NCBI RefSeq assembly: GCF_049341845.1
Contig: NZ_JBMPIT010000004.1
Coordinates: 186,001 to 250,000, forward strand
Source of the DNA: Curtobacterium guangdongense
GTDB lineage: Bacteria; Actinomycetota; Actinomycetes; Actinomycetales; Microbacteriaceae
Length of the DNA stretch: 64,000 bases
Reading direction: 5' to 3'
The notes under the pieces are model-generated. The model ran no database searches, was not told the origin of the DNA, and worked only from the letters and a program-made list of their open reading frames with translations. Below, piece after piece: positions 48,928 through 56,616 of this stretch; the stretch's first letter is position 1; every line of letters begins with the position of its first letter. Both the position numbers and the translations under genes were made by a program.

Positions 48928-49760
48928 GAGCCCGACCCTACCTGCCGGACGTACCGCGTCAGCAGCACGTCACCGTCACCGCGGAGCACGTGCCCGAGCC
49001 GCATCCGCCGCAGGTCGGGCGAGGACCCCCGGGCGATCCGGGGTCCGGCACCGCCCTCGAGCGACGGGTCGATCGTCAGGCAGAGCTCGTCGACGAGGTC
49101 CGCCGCGATCAGGGAGCCGAGGAACGAGGGTCCGCCCTCGCAGTGGATCCGCCCGAGGCCGCGCGACACCAGGGCGTCCCGGACCAGCCCGACGTCCACG
49201 GAGTCCTCCCCGCAGGACACGACGTCCGCCACGGCCGCCAACGCCTCGCGGCGGTCGGCGGGCGCGGACGACGAGGTCAGCACGAGCGCACGCTCCGGCG
49301 CTTCGGTGAACACCGGCGACGACGGGTCCAACGACAGCGACCCGGACACGATCGCGAACACCGGGTGGTCGGGCATCCGGTGCGCCCGGCGCCAAGCGAC
49401 GTCGGAGTCCCGCACCCGCATGGGGCCGTACCCCTCGTCGCGGACGGTCCCCGCCGCGACGAGCACGACGTCCGTGACCCGGCGCAACAGGTCGAACACC
49501 CGCAGGTCGTCCGGGCCGCCGATGCCCGCCGTCACACCGCCGGCCGACGCCGACCCGTCCAGGGTGGCCACGAAGTTGACCCGCAGCCACCCGCCGGCCG
49601 GCGTACCGGACGCAGGCCGAGCCTCCAAGCCGGAACCGGGACGACCGCCGGCCGCAGGGTCGGACCCGGGCCGAGCCTCCAGTCCGTACAGGGCGACCAA
49701 CTGCTCGTCCGACAGGTCCGCGATCGACGGCGGGAGCACCGCCGGAGGCAGCCCGCTCAC
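48924..49760 (-). CDS. RibD C-terminal/dihydrofolate-reductase-fold reductase with N-terminal insertion
   Basis: 278 residues from GTG 49760. WLRVNFVATLDGSASAGG near 57 and LVAAGTVRDEGYGPMR near 100 bind NADPH, and LGRIHCEGGPSFLGSLIAADLVDELCLTIDPSL near 205-237 closes the fold. Related proteins reduce pyrimidines in riboflavin synthesis or, as the mycobacterial Rv2671, dihydrofolate. About 30 residues (GLEARPGSDPAAGGRPGSGL and onward) are inserted before the first strand, encoded by two copies of the dispersed motif. Overlaps folP2 by four bases. Confidence 0.85.
   Translation of the reverse strand: MSGLPPAVLPPSIADLSDEQLVALYGLEARPGSDPAAGGRPGSGLEARPASGTPAGGWLRVNFVATLDGSASAGGVTAGIGGPDDLRVFDLLRRVTDVVLVAAGTVRDEGYGPMRVRDSDVAWRRAHRMPDHPVFAIVSGSLSLDPSSPVFTEAPERALVLTSSSAPADRREALAAVADVVSCGEDSVDVGLVRDALVSRGLGRIHCEGGPSFLGSLIAADLVDELCLTIDPSLEGGAGPRIARGSSPDLRRMRLGHVLRGDGDVLLTRYVRQVGSGS
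48935..48940 (-). promoter_or_regulatory. Internal -10 hexamer (TAGGGT) for the HAD gene
   Basis: Minus strand TAGGGT, seven bases, GTG 48927, lying within the 3' end of the reductase gene. Confidence 0.4.
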
Positions 49761-50692
49761 GTGTTGTGCCGCGCTTCCACCGGCTCGCGCCAGCCGAGCG
49801 TCGCCTCCACCATGCGCATCGCGTCGACGGACTCCTGGACGTCGTGCATCCGGACGATCCGCGCGCCGAGCATCGCACTCACCGTCGCCACCGCGAGCGA
49901 TCCGGACAGGCGCTCGCCCCGGGGACGGCCGAGCGATTCGCCGACGAAGTCCTTGTTCGAGACCGCGGCGAGCACCGGGTAGCCGAGTGCGACCACCTCG
50001 GGCAGCCGACGGGTGAGTTCGAGCGTGTGGACGGTGTTCTTGTTGAGGTCGTGCCCGGGGTCGACGATGATCCGCGACTCCGGAATGCCGGCGGCGAGCG
50101 CCCGGTCGACCCGTTCGCGGAGGAACGCGACCACCTCGCCCGCGACGTCTGCGTACCGGGGTGGGGCCGCCAGCGCGGTCCGCGGCGCCGCGAGGGAGTG
50201 CGTGATGACGATCGTCGCCTCGGAGTCGGCGACGACGGACGCCATCCGCGGGTCCGACAGCCCCGTCGTGTCGTTGACGACGCTCGCGCCGGCGGCGATC
50301 GCGGCCTGCGCGACCTCTGGACGGAAGGTGTCGACGCTGATCGTGACGTCGGATTGCTGGACGAGCTGCGCGACGACGGGGACGACGCGGTCGATCTCGT
50401 CGGCAGCGGGGAGCTCGGGGCCCGGCGCGAACTTCACGCCGCCGATGTCGACCCAGTCGGCGCCCTGTTCGGCGGCACGGACCGCCGCGGCGACGGCGCG
50501 GTCGAGCTCGAAGGTGGCACCGCGGTCGTGGAAGGAGTCCGGCGTGCGGTTGACGATCGCCATGACCGCGATGCGGCGGTCGAAGTCGAAGGAGCGTCGG
50601 CCGATGGTGCGGACCGGGTGGCGCAGGGTCGAGACCACCCAGCGGGGTCCGGCGGCGGCCTGGAGGCTCGTGGTGCGTCCGTCGGCGGTCAT
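49757..50692 (-). CDS. folP2: FolP2-type dihydropteroate-synthase-like protein
   Basis: 311 residues. IAVMAIVNRTPDSFHDRGATF near 42-62 and GADWVDIGGVKFAPGPEL near 78 differ from the canonical VNVTPDSFSDGG/DIGGES(T)RPGA and match mycobacterial FolP2 (Rv1207), which has the fold but lacks measurable synthase activity. DPGHDLNKNTVH near 212, SNKDFVGE near 243 and ARIVRMHDV near 282 are kept. By family, not a standard folate enzyme; yet it is coupled by four-base overlaps to folE and to a reductase, which argues for a pterin-linked role. Confidence 0.88.
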   Translation of the reverse strand: MTADGRTTSLQAAAGPRWVVSTLRHPVRTIGRRSFDFDRRIAVMAIVNRTPDSFHDRGATFELDRAVAAAVRAAEQGADWVDIGGVKFAPGPELPAADEIDRVVPVVAQLVQQSDVTISVDTFRPEVAQAAIAAGASVVNDTTGLSDPRMASVVADSEATIVITHSLAAPRTALAAPPRYADVAGEVVAFLRERVDRALAAGIPESRIIVDPGHDLNKNTVHTLELTRRLPEVVALGYPVLAAVSNKDFVGESLGRPRGERLSGSLAVATVSAMLGARIVRMHDVQESVDAMRMVEATLGWREPVEARHNT

Positions 50693-51291
50693 CGGTCCGC
50701 CTCGGCGTGGGTCCCGAGCCGTGCGGCTTGGGTCCCGATCAGGGCGATCGCCTCGGCACGGCCCGCCGGGTCGGCGAGCGTGCCGGTGGCGGCGACCGTG
50801 ACCGTCGTGGACGCCGTCTGGCGCTCACCCCTGGTCGTCACGCACTGGTGCTGCGCGTCGAGGACCACGAGGACCCCGCGCGCTGCCAGCCCTTCCTGCA
50901 CCGCGGCGACGACCTGCTCGCCGAGACGCTCCTGCAACTGTGGACGCGAGGCGAGCGCATCGACGACCCGCGACAGCGTCCCGAGCCCGATGAGCCGCTC
51001 GCCGGGGGCGTACGCCAGGTGCGCGACACCCGTGAACGGCAGCAGGTGGTGCTCGCACACCGAGCGGAAGCGGATGTCGCGGACGACGACCAACTGGCCG
51101 CGTTCGTCGTCGCCGGCGTGCACCGTGCCGTCCCGCGCGATCGCCACCGCGTCGAGGCCGGCGCCGTGGAAGAACTCGGCGAACGCGTCCGTGACCCGCT
51201 GCGGGGTGCGGGCGAGTTCGGGGCGGTCGGGGTCCTCGCCGAAGGCCGTCAGCAGCTCGCGCACTGCGGCCTCGGCGCGGGCACGGTCCAT
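50689..51291 (-). CDS. folE: GTP cyclohydrolase I
   Basis: 200 residues from the ATG at 51291; an in-frame GTG at 51303 is also possible. RAEAAVRELLTAFGEDPDRPELARTPQRV at the start, SVCEHHLLPFTGVAHLAYAPGERLIGLGTLSRVVDALASRPQLQERL near 78-122 and QHQCVTTRGERQ near 150 include the zinc Cys and His and the GTP-binding residues. Converts GTP to dihydroneopterin triphosphate, the first step of folate synthesis. First gene of folE-folP2-reductase-HAD. Confidence 0.95.
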   Translation of the reverse strand: MDRARAEAAVRELLTAFGEDPDRPELARTPQRVTDAFAEFFHGAGLDAVAIARDGTVHAGDDERGQLVVVRDIRFRSVCEHHLLPFTGVAHLAYAPGERLIGLGTLSRVVDALASRPQLQERLGEQVVAAVQEGLAARGVLVVLDAQHQCVTTRGERQTASTTVTVAATGTLADPAGRAEAIALIGTQAARLGTHAEADR

Positions 51292-51345
51292 GCGCGACGT
51301 CACCCGTCCATCCAACACCAGGCCGCCGACGTTGCCAGCGTCCTT

Positions 51346-51351
51346 TAAACT
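51346..51351 (+). promoter_or_regulatory. -10 hexamer of a leaderless promoter (TAAACT)
   Basis: TAAACT, six bases, GTG 51358. Divergent from folE. Confidence 0.55.
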
Positions 51352-51357
51352 TCGTTG

Positions 51358-52830
51358 GTGAGCGCCCCGCAGACAACCGAAACGCCGTCCCGGAACCGAG
51401 TCGCTTCCGGCCTCGACCGCTTCTTCTCCATCACCAAGCGCGGTTCGACCATCCCCCGCGAGGTCCGCGGTGGACTCGTGTCCTTCGTGACGATGGCGTA
51501 CATCGTCATCCTCAACCCGCTCATCCTCGGTGGGTTCAGCGCCGACCAGGCCGCGAAGGACGTCACCGGCGGGTGGCTCGAGAACGCCCAGGTCGCCGCG
51601 GCCACCGGGCTCGTCGCAGGGCTCATGACGATCGCGATGGGCGTGATCGCGAACCTGCCGTTCGGCATCGCGGCGGGGCTCGGGATCAACTCGTTCCTCG
51701 CGGTGAGCGTCGTGCACCAGGTGACGTGGGCCGAGGCGATGGGCCTCGTGGTGATCAACGGCATCATCATCGTGATCCTGGCGTTGACCGGGATCCGGAC
51801 GATGATCTTCACCGCGGTGCCGGCGCAGCTCAAGGCCGCGATCACCGTCGGCATCGGCCTGTTCATCGCGTTCATCGGCCTCGTGGACTCCGGCTTCGTC
51901 CGCTCCTCCGGCCTGGCGTCGCCCCCGCTGCAGCTCGGCGAGGACGGCTCCGTCGGCGCGCTGCCGACGATCGTGTTCCTCATCGGCCTGGTCATCATCG
52001 GCACGCTGATGGCCCGGAAGGTCAAGGGCGCGCTCCTCATCGGCATCATCGCGACGACGATCATCGCGATCATCCTGCAGGCGATCTTCAACGTGCCCAC
52101 CTCGGTCGACTCGAAGACCGGCTGGAACCTCAACGCCCCCGGCCTGCCGAGCGCGCTGTTCGCCTTCCCCGACCTGTCGCTCGTCGGCCACTTCGACTTC
52201 GGCGCCTTCAGCCGCATCGGACCGTTGGCCGCGTCGATGCTCGTCTTCACGCTGGTCTTCACGAACTTCTTCGACGCCATGGGCACGATGACCGGTCTGG
52301 CGAAGGCCGCTGGCGTCGCGAAGCCCGACGGCACCTTCCCCCGCCTGCGTTCGGCGCTCGTCGTCGAGGGCGCTGGTGCCATCGCCGGCGGTGGCGCGTC
52401 GGTGTCGTCGAACACGGTGTTCATCGACTCCGCGGCCGGCATCGGCGAGGGCGCCCGCACCGGGTTCGCCTCGGTCGTCACGGGGCTGCTGTTCCTGGCG
52501 TCGATGTTCCTCACGCCGCTGACCCAGGTCGTCCCGCTCGAGGTCGCCGCCGCCGGGCTCGTGGTCGTGGGTGCGCTCATGGTCGCCCAGGTGAAGGACA
52601 TCGACTGGACCGACTTCGGCTCGGCGCTGCCGGCGTTCCTGACGATCGTCGTGATGCCGCTGACGTACTCGATCGCGAACGGCATCGGCGCCGGCTTCAT
52701 CAGCTGGGTGCTCATCAAGGCGCTGTCCGGCCGCGGCCGCGAGGTCTCGTGGCTGCTCTACGTCGTCGCCGCCGGCTTCCTGCTGTACTTCGCGCGCGGG
52801 CCCCTGGAGAGCGTGCTCGGCGTCGGCTGA
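51358..52830 (+). CDS. NCS2/AzgA-family purine (hypoxanthine/adenine/guanine) permease
   Basis: 490 residues with about thirteen hydrophobic segments, from GTG 51358. TKRGSTIPREVRGGLVSFVTMAYIVILNPLIL at the start, GIAAGLGINSFLA near 102, TNFFDAMGTMTGLAKAAG near 300 and GGGASVSSNTVFIDSAAGIGEGARTG near 343-368 are the AzgA signatures. Proton-driven import of purine bases. Confidence 0.94.
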   Translation: MSAPQTTETPSRNRVASGLDRFFSITKRGSTIPREVRGGLVSFVTMAYIVILNPLILGGFSADQAAKDVTGGWLENAQVAAATGLVAGLMTIAMGVIANLPFGIAAGLGINSFLAVSVVHQVTWAEAMGLVVINGIIIVILALTGIRTMIFTAVPAQLKAAITVGIGLFIAFIGLVDSGFVRSSGLASPPLQLGEDGSVGALPTIVFLIGLVIIGTLMARKVKGALLIGIIATTIIAIILQAIFNVPTSVDSKTGWNLNAPGLPSALFAFPDLSLVGHFDFGAFSRIGPLAASMLVFTLVFTNFFDAMGTMTGLAKAAGVAKPDGTFPRLRSALVVEGAGAIAGGGASVSSNTVFIDSAAGIGEGARTGFASVVTGLLFLASMFLTPLTQVVPLEVAAAGLVVVGALMVAQVKDIDWTDFGSALPAFLTIVVMPLTYSIANGIGAGFISWVLIKALSGRGREVSWLLYVVAAGFLLYFARGPLESVLGVG

Positions 52831-52851
52831 CGTCGGGACGCCGCCAACGAC

Positions 52852-52883
52852 ACGAAACGCCGCCAGATCTGGCGGCGTTTCGT
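52852..52883. terminator. Perfect 32-base palindrome, bidirectional terminator
   Basis: 16-base arms ACGAAACGCCGCCAGA and complement with no loop beyond the central bases, between the convergent purine permease and the 150-residue gene. It ends in GTTTCG with short T-runs on both strands. Confidence 0.85.
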
Positions 52884-52919
52884 CGTTCCGGGGTCGTCTC
52901 TTCCGCCGGGAGGCCCGGC

Positions 52920-53372
52920 TCAGTCCGGCACGTCGGCCGGCGTCGCCTCGTGGTGGCGTCGGCCGGAGGTGCGCCGGTCCTCCTTCATGCCCGCCTCGAA
53001 CAGGTGGCGGCGGCCTCCGACGAGTTCGTCCCGCGCGGTGCGCTCCAGCTCCTTGGCGAGGGCGTAGTACCCGTCGTCGTAGTCCTCGACGACCTGGAAC
53101 GTCCACCGTCCCGCGATGACGTTCCGACCGACGAGCTCCGTGTCGATCCGGTCCGCCAGGTCGGTGTGCCCGGCCTTCCTGAGTTGTTCGACGGCCTCGC
53201 CGAGGTCGAGGTCCGCGCTGCCCGTCAGCCGGTGGAACCCGTAGAGCAGCCCGCGAGCGTGCTCGATCGTCTCGAGCGCTGCGGACAGGGTCCCCAATGC
53301 CTCGACCGTCGCTTCCGACACCCCGTCGGGCACCTGGTGCTGTTCGTCCGGGCCCTGTTCGTCCTCACTCAT
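52920..53372 (-). CDS. Conserved hypothetical protein, last gene of an ArsR-MFS operon
   Basis: 150 residues. Acidic start, a helical central part (ATVEALGTLSAALETIEHARGLLYGFHRLTG) and a part with FQVVEDYDDGYYALAKELERTARDELVGGRRHLFEAGMKEDRR. No membrane segment. It overlaps the transporter gene by eight bases. No function recognised. Confidence 0.7.
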   Translation of the reverse strand: MSEDEQGPDEQHQVPDGVSEATVEALGTLSAALETIEHARGLLYGFHRLTGSADLDLGEAVEQLRKAGHTDLADRIDTELVGRNVIAGRWTFQVVEDYDDGYYALAKELERTARDELVGGRRHLFEAGMKEDRRTSGRRHHEATPADVPD

Positions 53373-54654
53373 GCCTTCCCGTGTACACGGGCTCGCCCGC
53401 ACGGTCGCCGAGACTCGGGGCCGGGCGCTCCATGAGGCGCCAGGAGCCGCCGAGCAGGGGCGCGAGCGTGACCACGGTGTAGATGCACGCGACGACGCCG
53501 AACGTCGTGGAGACGCCGATGCCGTCCGCCGCGACCCCGGCGAGCAGACCTCCGAGCGGGATCCCCGCCCAGGACCCCGCGCCGAGCAGCCCGAACACCC
53601 GCGCCCGCATGTGCACCGGGATCCGCTCGAGTTCGACCGCGCCGAGAATCGGGTTGAGCGCACCGGCCGCGAGCCCGGAGACCGCCGCGGCACCGAGGAC
53701 CCACGGCAGCCCGAGGCCGAGCGCCGGTGCGAGCAACGACGGTCCACCGGCCAGGACGAAGCAGAGCACGAACGGGATCCGACGAGGCAGCCGGTGCGCC
53801 ACGTACCCGAAGACCAGGGACCCGAGGAACGCAGCCCCGCCGAACGTCCCCGTGACGAAGCCGAGCGACTGCGCACCGTCGAGCCGTTCGTCCGCGTAGA
53901 GGGGCAGGAGCGTGGTGGACCGCGCCGCGTCGAGCAGGTTCGTGACGAGCACCAGCGCGATGATGAGTCGGAAGAACGGGTCCCGCACGCAGAACCGGAA
54001 GCCCTCGACGATGTCGCGCCAGTAGCCCGCCGACTCCGGTGCCACAGCCGCGCCGTCGGCGACCGGTGCCGGGGCTTCGCGCACCACGAGCGCCGTCAGC
54101 AGTGCGGCTGCGCCGAACACGAGTGCCGTGCAGGCGAGCGCCGGCATCGGGCCGAGTGCCGCGACCAAGACCCCGCCGACCGGTGCACCGACCAGCACGG
54201 ACAGCCGCGCAGAAGCCTCGAAGTGCCCGACGGCCCGTTCGAGCGACACGCCCGCCGCCGTCGCGAGCCCCGGGAGGAGCACCCGCCGGGCCGACTCCCC
54301 CGGCATGTCGAAGAGCCCGCTGACGAACACCAACGCCAGCAGGGCCCAGAACGGCAACCCGACGGTCCACGCGAGCACCGGCATGGCGAGCAGTGTCACG
54401 CCGCTGATGACGTCCGACCAGGCGCTCGACCGGACGAACCCCACGCGCTCGACCAGCGCGCCACCGAACGGCCCCCCGAGCACGATCGGCACGGTCGCCA
54501 TGAACGCGGTGATCCCGACGTCCGTCGCCGACCCACCACGCGCGAGCACGGCGAACGGCACGGCAACCGTGGTGACGACGTTGCCCACGCGCGAGACGAC
54601 CTGGACCGCGAGGAGCGCCCGGAGCCGTCCGCGCGGGCTCAGGTGCGCGGCCAT
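53365..54654 (-). CDS. MFS exporter
   Basis: 429 residues, twelve hydrophobic helices. The start RGRLRALLAVQVVSRVGNVVTTVAVPFAVL, PFGGALVERVGFVRS (motif A-like loop) and the C-terminal half fit the MFS drug-exporter group (MFS_3-like). It overlaps the upstream ArsR gene by 16 bases, so it is probably induced when ArsR is released. Substrate unknown. Confidence 0.9.
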   Translation of the reverse strand: MAAHLSPRGRLRALLAVQVVSRVGNVVTTVAVPFAVLARGGSATDVGITAFMATVPIVLGGPFGGALVERVGFVRSSAWSDVISGVTLLAMPVLAWTVGLPFWALLALVFVSGLFDMPGESARRVLLPGLATAAGVSLERAVGHFEASARLSVLVGAPVGGVLVAALGPMPALACTALVFGAAALLTALVVREAPAPVADGAAVAPESAGYWRDIVEGFRFCVRDPFFRLIIALVLVTNLLDAARSTTLLPLYADERLDGAQSLGFVTGTFGGAAFLGSLVFGYVAHRLPRRIPFVLCFVLAGGPSLLAPALGLGLPWVLGAAAVSGLAAGALNPILGAVELERIPVHMRARVFGLLGAGSWAGIPLGGLLAGVAADGIGVSTTFGVVACIYTVVTLAPLLGGSWRLMERPAPSLGDRAGEPVYTGRHE

Positions 54655-55211
54655 CGGTACGCCTGCTGCAGCACGAAGACCTGCTCGGACCCGTCGCCGG
54701 CCGCGTGCTCGGCGCTCACCGACCGCCAGCGTTCGACGAGCTCGCGCATCTCGGCTCCGAGCCGCTCGAGCTCGGGAGCGGTCAGCCGGAGGACCCGGTC
54801 CGCACTCGTCGACGCTGCCACCCACTCGCGGCCGAAGGTGGCCGCCCGGTCGACGAACGCCTCGTAGTTCGCGGCGTAGACCCGCGCGACCGCCCGGTCG
54901 AGCGCGCTCGCCGCGAGGGCCCGCTCCGGGTCGTCGAGCGCGTCGGCGAGGTACCAGGACGACGAGTCGTGCGTCGCCCGCCACCACCGCTCACGCCGGT
55001 CCGTCCCCTGATCCGCTGCCGGCTCGATGAGTCCGACACCGGCGAGCCGGGAGCAGTGGTAACTGATGGTGCCCGGTGCCTCGTCGATGCGGTCGCCGAG
55101 CATCGCGGCCGTCTGTGGACCGTCGGCGCGGAGCATGCCGAGGATCCGCAGCCGTGTGGGGTGGGCCAGCGCCCGCATGTGTGCCGGGTCGTCGATCCGT
55201 CCGTCGTCCAT
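54639..55211 (-). CDS. ArsR-family (winged-helix) regulator
   Basis: 190 residues from the ATG at 55211 (leaderless; TACGCT seven bases upstream). HMRALAHPTRLRILGMLRADGPQTAAMLGDRIDEAPGTISYHCSRLAGVGLIEPA is the ArsR helix-turn-helix; the long C-terminal half is of the kind found in transporter-linked members. No metal-binding Cys pair is seen, so it is likely not a metal sensor. It should control itself and the MFS gene through the repeats at 55228-55259. Confidence 0.9.
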   Translation of the reverse strand: MDDGRIDDPAHMRALAHPTRLRILGMLRADGPQTAAMLGDRIDEAPGTISYHCSRLAGVGLIEPAADQGTDRRERWWRATHDSSSWYLADALDDPERALAASALDRAVARVYAANYEAFVDRAATFGREWVAASTSADRVLRLTAPELERLGAEMRELVERWRSVSAEHAAGDGSEQVFVLQQAYRWPRT

Positions 55212-55218
55212 GCGGCTC

Positions 55219-55259
55219 AGCGTAGATCCACAAGATGTGTTGCGCAAGTGTTCTTGTGG
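55219..55259 (-). promoter_or_regulatory. Promoter and operator of the ArsR-MFS operon
   Basis: -10 TACGCT (55219-55224, minus strand). CCACAAGA (55228-55235) and TCTTGTGG (55252-55259) are perfect inverted arms, with TTGCGCAA (55240-55247) in the middle, directly upstream of the -10. Confidence 0.6.
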
Positions 55260-55326
55260 ACTCGGGACGACGTCGTCATCCGCGCCACGCCGTGCTGTTG
55301 CACACCGTCGAGACGCGACCTAGCAT

Positions 55327-55342
55327 TCGAACACACGTTCGA
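55327..55342 (+). promoter_or_regulatory. LexA (SOS) box
   Basis: TCGAACACACGTTCGA is a perfect palindrome outside the central four bases and fits the Gram-positive/actinobacterial SOS box (CGAAC-N4-GTTCG). It directly follows a TAGCAT hexamer (55321-55326) that could be the -10. The controlled gene is DUF6504 at 55358. Confidence 0.85.
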
Positions 55343-55357
55343 ACGAGGGAGGACCCG

Positions 55358-55621
55358 ATGATGGTCATCGATGCGGCCACGACGGTCTGGTGGGCGGACG
55401 GTGCGCCGGTCCGGCTCGTCTGGCAGGGGCGACGTTGGCGGGTGACCGACCACCCGACGCGCCTCACCGTCACACCGGCCGCACTGCCGACCGCCATCAC
55501 GCACGCACCCGAGCGCACCGTCGGGTGGCGCTTCCAGGTCACGGCCGAGGACGGCGAGACACTCGTCGTCGACATCGTGCCCGACGGCTCCGCCTGGACC
55601 GTCGCCCGCACCTGGAACTGA
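55358..55621 (+). CDS. DUF6504 family protein, SOS-controlled
   Basis: 87 residues from the ATG at 55358 (GGGAGGA upstream; the next codon is also ATG). AATTVWWADGAPVRLVWQGRRWRVTDHPTRL is typical of DUF6504, small beta-rich proteins I know as frequent neighbours of error-prone polymerase genes (imuB/dnaE2) in actinobacteria. Here it stands without the polymerases but with a LexA box, which supports a DNA-damage role. Confidence 0.82.
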   Translation: MMVIDAATTVWWADGAPVRLVWQGRRWRVTDHPTRLTVTPAALPTAITHAPERTVGWRFQVTAEDGETLVVDIVPDGSAWTVARTWN

Positions 55622-55635
55622 CCCCGGACTCCGGG

Positions 55636-55641
55636 TACGTT
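55636..55641 (+). promoter_or_regulatory. -10 hexamer of a leaderless promoter (TACGTT)
   Basis: TACGTT, six bases, ATG 55648. Confidence 0.45.
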
Positions 55642-55647
55642 CACGAC

Positions 55648-56163
55648 ATGAGCAGGTGGATCGCGCTGCTGCGCGGCGTGAACGTCAACGGGATCACGAT
55701 CCGGTCTGCCGAGCTGCGGTCCCTGTTCGAGTCGCGCGGGTACCGGGACGTCCGGACCGTCCTCGCCTCGGGCAACGTCGTGTTCGACGCGGACGACGGT
55801 GCCGCCGACCTCAAGCGGGACGTCGAGCAGGCGCTCCGTGACCGGTTCGGCTACGACGCGTGGATCGTGCTCGTCCCGCACGACGGGCTGGCTGCCGTGG
55901 TCGACGGATTCCCGTTCGAGAGCGCCGCGGACCGGCACGACTACGTCGTGTTCGGCTCCGACGACGCCGCACTCGACGACCTGCTCGCCGATCTCGAGCT
56001 GGACCCCGCGGTCGAGCAGGCCGCACGCGGGGACGGCGTCGTCTACTGGTCCTGTCCGAAGGGGTCGAGCACGGACACGCCGTTCGCGAAGCGAGCAGGG
56101 GCCGCCCGGTTCAAGCGCACGACGACGACCCGGAACGTGAACACGCTCCGGAAGCTGCTCTGA
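55648..56163 (+). CDS. DUF1697 family protein
   Basis: 171 residues. WIALLRGVNVNGITIRSAELRSLFESRGYRDVRTVLASGNVVFD is the DUF1697 hallmark, and the end PFAKRAGAARFKRTTTTRNVNTLRKL is also typical. Function unknown. It follows the SOS gene by 26 bases and could be co-transcribed. Only three bases separate it from the convergent DUF937 gene. Confidence 0.92.
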   Translation: MSRWIALLRGVNVNGITIRSAELRSLFESRGYRDVRTVLASGNVVFDADDGAADLKRDVEQALRDRFGYDAWIVLVPHDGLAAVVDGFPFESAADRHDYVVFGSDDAALDDLLADLELDPAVEQAARGDGVVYWSCPKGSSTDTPFAKRAGAARFKRTTTTRNVNTLRKLL

Positions 56164-56166
56164 GCG

Positions 56167-56550
56167 CTACTTCTTCCCGCCGCCGAGCAGTCCGCCCAGC
56201 AGGTCGCCGATGCCGCCGCCAGCACCACCACCAGCACCACCGCCGGTCGAACCGAGTGCGGCCGCCACCTGGTTCTCCGACGACCCGAAGACGTTCTTCA
56301 CGATCTTGCTGCCGTCGTCGGTGTCGACGTCGTCGAGGTCCACGCCGCCGTCGACCAGCGCGGCGGAGTGCTTGTCGACCGCCCGCTCGAGGGACTGCCC
56401 GCCACCCTGCTCGGCGTTCGCGCGCATCCCACCGAGCAGCGCCGGCAGGGCCTTCTGCACCGCCTGGTTCGCGGTGGCCTCGTCCACGCCGAGCTTCTTC
56501 GCGAGGTCCCCGATCGGGATCTGGGAGATGATGTCGTCGAGCCCGGCCAT
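56167..56550 (-). CDS. DUF937 family protein
   Basis: 127 residues from the ATG at 56550. GLDDIISQIPIGDLAKKLGVDEATANQAVQKALPALLGGM is the DUF937 helical part; the C-terminus is Gly-rich (GGGIGDLLGGLLGGG). Function unknown. Confidence 0.9.
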   Translation of the reverse strand: MAGLDDIISQIPIGDLAKKLGVDEATANQAVQKALPALLGGMRANAEQGGGQSLERAVDKHSAALVDGGVDLDDVDTDDGSKIVKNVFGSSENQVAAALGSTGGGAGGGAGGGIGDLLGGLLGGGKK

Positions 56551-56616
56551 GGTGCTTCCTGCCGTCACGGTCTGCGTGCCCCGAACACTCCGCACGAGGC
56601 CAGCAGCAGTCCGGGG

